A DNA stretch of 45,111 bases. It comes from Eubacterium sp. GTDB taxonomy: Bacteria; Bacillota; Clostridia; Lachnospirales; Lachnospiraceae. Below, one piece after another: positions 43,955-45,111 of the stretch (the first letter of the stretch is position 1; every line of letters begins with the position of its first letter). Location: positions 1 through 45,111 of the forward strand of contig JAFVAQ010000018.1 in assembly GCA_017480495.1 (NCBI GenBank), in the 5' to 3' direction. The position numbers and the translations under genes were made by a program. The notes below the pieces were generated by a model. It was not told the origin of the DNA and searched no databases. It saw nothing but the letters and a program-made list of their open reading frames with translations.

Positions 43955-45111
43955 ACTTGATGAATTGATAAAAGAATATTGTCCGGATGGGGTGGAGTAT
44001 AAAGAATTAAAGCAGATTCTTACGATTAAAAATGGAAGTGATTATAAAAAATTTGGAGAGGGTGATATCCCAGTTTATGGATCTGGTGGAATAATTGCCT
44101 ATGTAGATACAGCGATTTATGATGGACCTACTGTTTTGATTCCAAGAAAAGGATCAATAGATAAGCTTTATTATGTAGAAGGTCCTTTTTGGAATGTTGA
44201 TACAATTTTCTACACAATTATAGATGATTCTATTGCTATCCCGAGATATGTATATCATTGTTTATTAAGAGAACATCTTGAGAAATTCAATACTGCCGGC
44301 GGCGTGCCAAGTTTAACACAAGCAGTGCTTAATAAGGTGCAGCTCCCTGTACCTCCTCTGGAGGTACAACGTGAAATAGTCCGCGTGCTGGACAAGTTCA
44401 CGTTACTTACAGCCGAGCTTACAGCCGAGCTTACAGCCGAGCTTACAGCTCGTAGGAAACAGTATGAATATTATAGAGAGAGCTTATTATCGTTTAAGGA
44501 TAGTGAAATAATAGTAAAAAAAATAGGAGAATTATCAAAGTTTCGGAGGGGCTCATTTCCTCAACCATATGGAAGAAAAGAATGGTATGATGGGGATGGT
44601 GCTATGCCATTTGTACAAGTTGCAGATATTTCGGATAATTTAAGGCTTGTCGAAGATACAAAAAGAAAAATATCAGTGCTTGCACAACCGATGAGCGTTT
44701 TTGCACCGGAGGGTTCTATTATTATAAGTTTACAGGGGAGTATAGGGAGAATAGCAATTACTCAGTATGATTCATATATAGATCGCACAGTTGCTATTTT
44801 TCAGGATATATCTGAGATGGTGTTACCAAAGTATTTTGTGTATCAATTACAAAGAATATTTGGCATTAAAGAAAAAAAGGCAAAAGGAAGTACAATAAAA
44901 ACAATAACAAAGGAAGAATTTACTGATTTTCCAATTGCTGTTCCGCCAAAGGAAACACAGGAACGCATAGTGAATATTCTTGATAACTTTGAGTCGATAT
45001 GTTCTGATTTAAATATTGGACTCCCCGCCGAGATAGATGCACGCCAAAAACAATATGAGTTTTATCGTGATCAGTTGTTGACATTTGTTGAGAAGGGCGA
45101 AACAATCCTTA
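43947..45111 (+). CDS. hsdS: Type I restriction-modification specificity subunit HsdS, partial at window end
   Basis: Reads open from the ATG at 43947 to the end of the window, 388 codons seen. It has two target-recognition domains (about 1-140 and 190-345), each followed by a conserved coiled-coil segment: [19 protein letters not shown] and later [19 protein letters not shown], each ending in a [10 protein letters not shown] or [10 protein letters not shown] type stretch. In the central spacer are three TAEL units in tandem. In EcoR124I-type enzymes two or three TAEL units set the gap between the two half-sites. The target sequence cannot be read from here. hsdM overlaps by 8 bases. Confidence 0.93.
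   Translation, partial: MSKLDELIKEYCPDGVEYKELKQILTIKNGSDYKKFGEGDIPVYGSGGIIAYVDTAIYDGPTVLIPRKGSIDKLYYVEGPFWNVDTIFYTIIDDSIAIPRYVYHCLLREHLEKFNTAGGVPSLTQAVLNKVQLPVPPLEVQREIVRVLDKFTLLTAELTAELTAELTARRKQYEYYRESLLSFKDSEIIVKKIGELSKFRRGSFPQPYGRKEWYDGDGAMPFVQVADISDNLRLVEDTKRKISVLAQPMSVFAPEGSIIISLQGSIGRIAITQYDSYIDRTVAIFQDISEMVLPKYFVYQLQRIFGIKEKKAKGSTIKTITKEEFTDFPIAVPPKETQERIVNILDNFESICSDLNIGLPAEIDARQKQYEFYRDQLLTFVEKGETIL
44409..44444 (+). repeat. Three tandem 12-bp repeats coding TAEL in hsdS
   Basis: ACAGCCGAGCTT three times without a mismatch, then a partial ACAGCTCG. In frame, residues 155-166 of HsdS. Confidence 0.97.

Overview
The window reads as the chromosome of an anaerobic, low-GC Gram-positive bacterium, most likely a Lachnospiraceae member (Butyrivibrio-like clostridium). 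The evidence is the dnaX-ybaB-recR order, heavy AGA/ATA codon use, an NSS transporter, DUF4250 and DUF2752 proteins, a YhaO/YhaN-type SbcDC pair, an HrcA-type CIRCE box and many strong AGGAGG ribosome sites. The genus is an inference. No tRNA, rRNA, CRISPR array or complete insertion sequence was recognised.

Layout. 1-234: a structured, gene-free leader. 235-6786: dnaX, ybaB, recR, a phosphofructokinase and a large membrane-anchored protein, all plus strand. 7010-10689: an HD-GYP phosphodiesterase diverging from lon, whose start region carries a CIRCE operator. 10739-11317: a rhomboid protease. 11483-17789: the F-type ATP synthase operon in the order a, c, b, alpha, gamma, beta, epsilon. 17791-21968: membrane proteins (DUF2752, aquaporin, two with low-complexity tails). 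21962-23529: a minus-strand Y-family polymerase and small partner, diverging from an EAL-domain protein. 25648-29059: the SbcD/SbcC-like pair and DUF4250. 29185-32431: gpmI, a REP-like palindromic element and an NSS symporter. 32458-36766: a repeat-bearing membrane protein, a degenerate GGDEF protein, and an ECF sigma factor with a putative anti-sigma/beta-propeller partner. 36934-40255: a CarD-like regulator, an RlmD-type methyltransferase and a CPA2 antiporter. 40353-41986: a cyclophilin diverging from a glutaminase-less GMP synthase. 41993-42173: a dense set of inverted repeats. 42332-end: hsdM and a partial hsdS of a type I restriction-modification system.

The most unusual content is the ATP synthase. 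The operon has no atpH (delta). The alpha subunit instead begins with about 80 extra residues that align with the C-terminal, b-binding domain of delta, so the peripheral stalk appears rewired as a deltaCTD-alpha fusion. Subunit c also carries a signal peptide and an acidic linker ahead of its usual hairpin. Other points of interest are the shared -35 hexamers in all three divergent promoter regions, the CIRCE-controlled lon, three TAEL repeats in HsdS of the kind that set spacer length in EcoR124-type enzymes, a cloverleaf-like inverted repeat after guaA, and a GMP synthase without its glutaminase domain.

How the genes work together: the core blocks cover replication and repair (DnaX, RecR, SbcDC-like, Y-family polymerase), glycolysis (PFK, GpmI), energy coupling (ATP synthase, Na+ symporter, cation/H+ antiporter), protein quality control (Lon, rhomboid, cyclophilin) and cyclic-di-GMP turnover (EAL and HD-GYP enzymes, with no intact GGDEF in this window).
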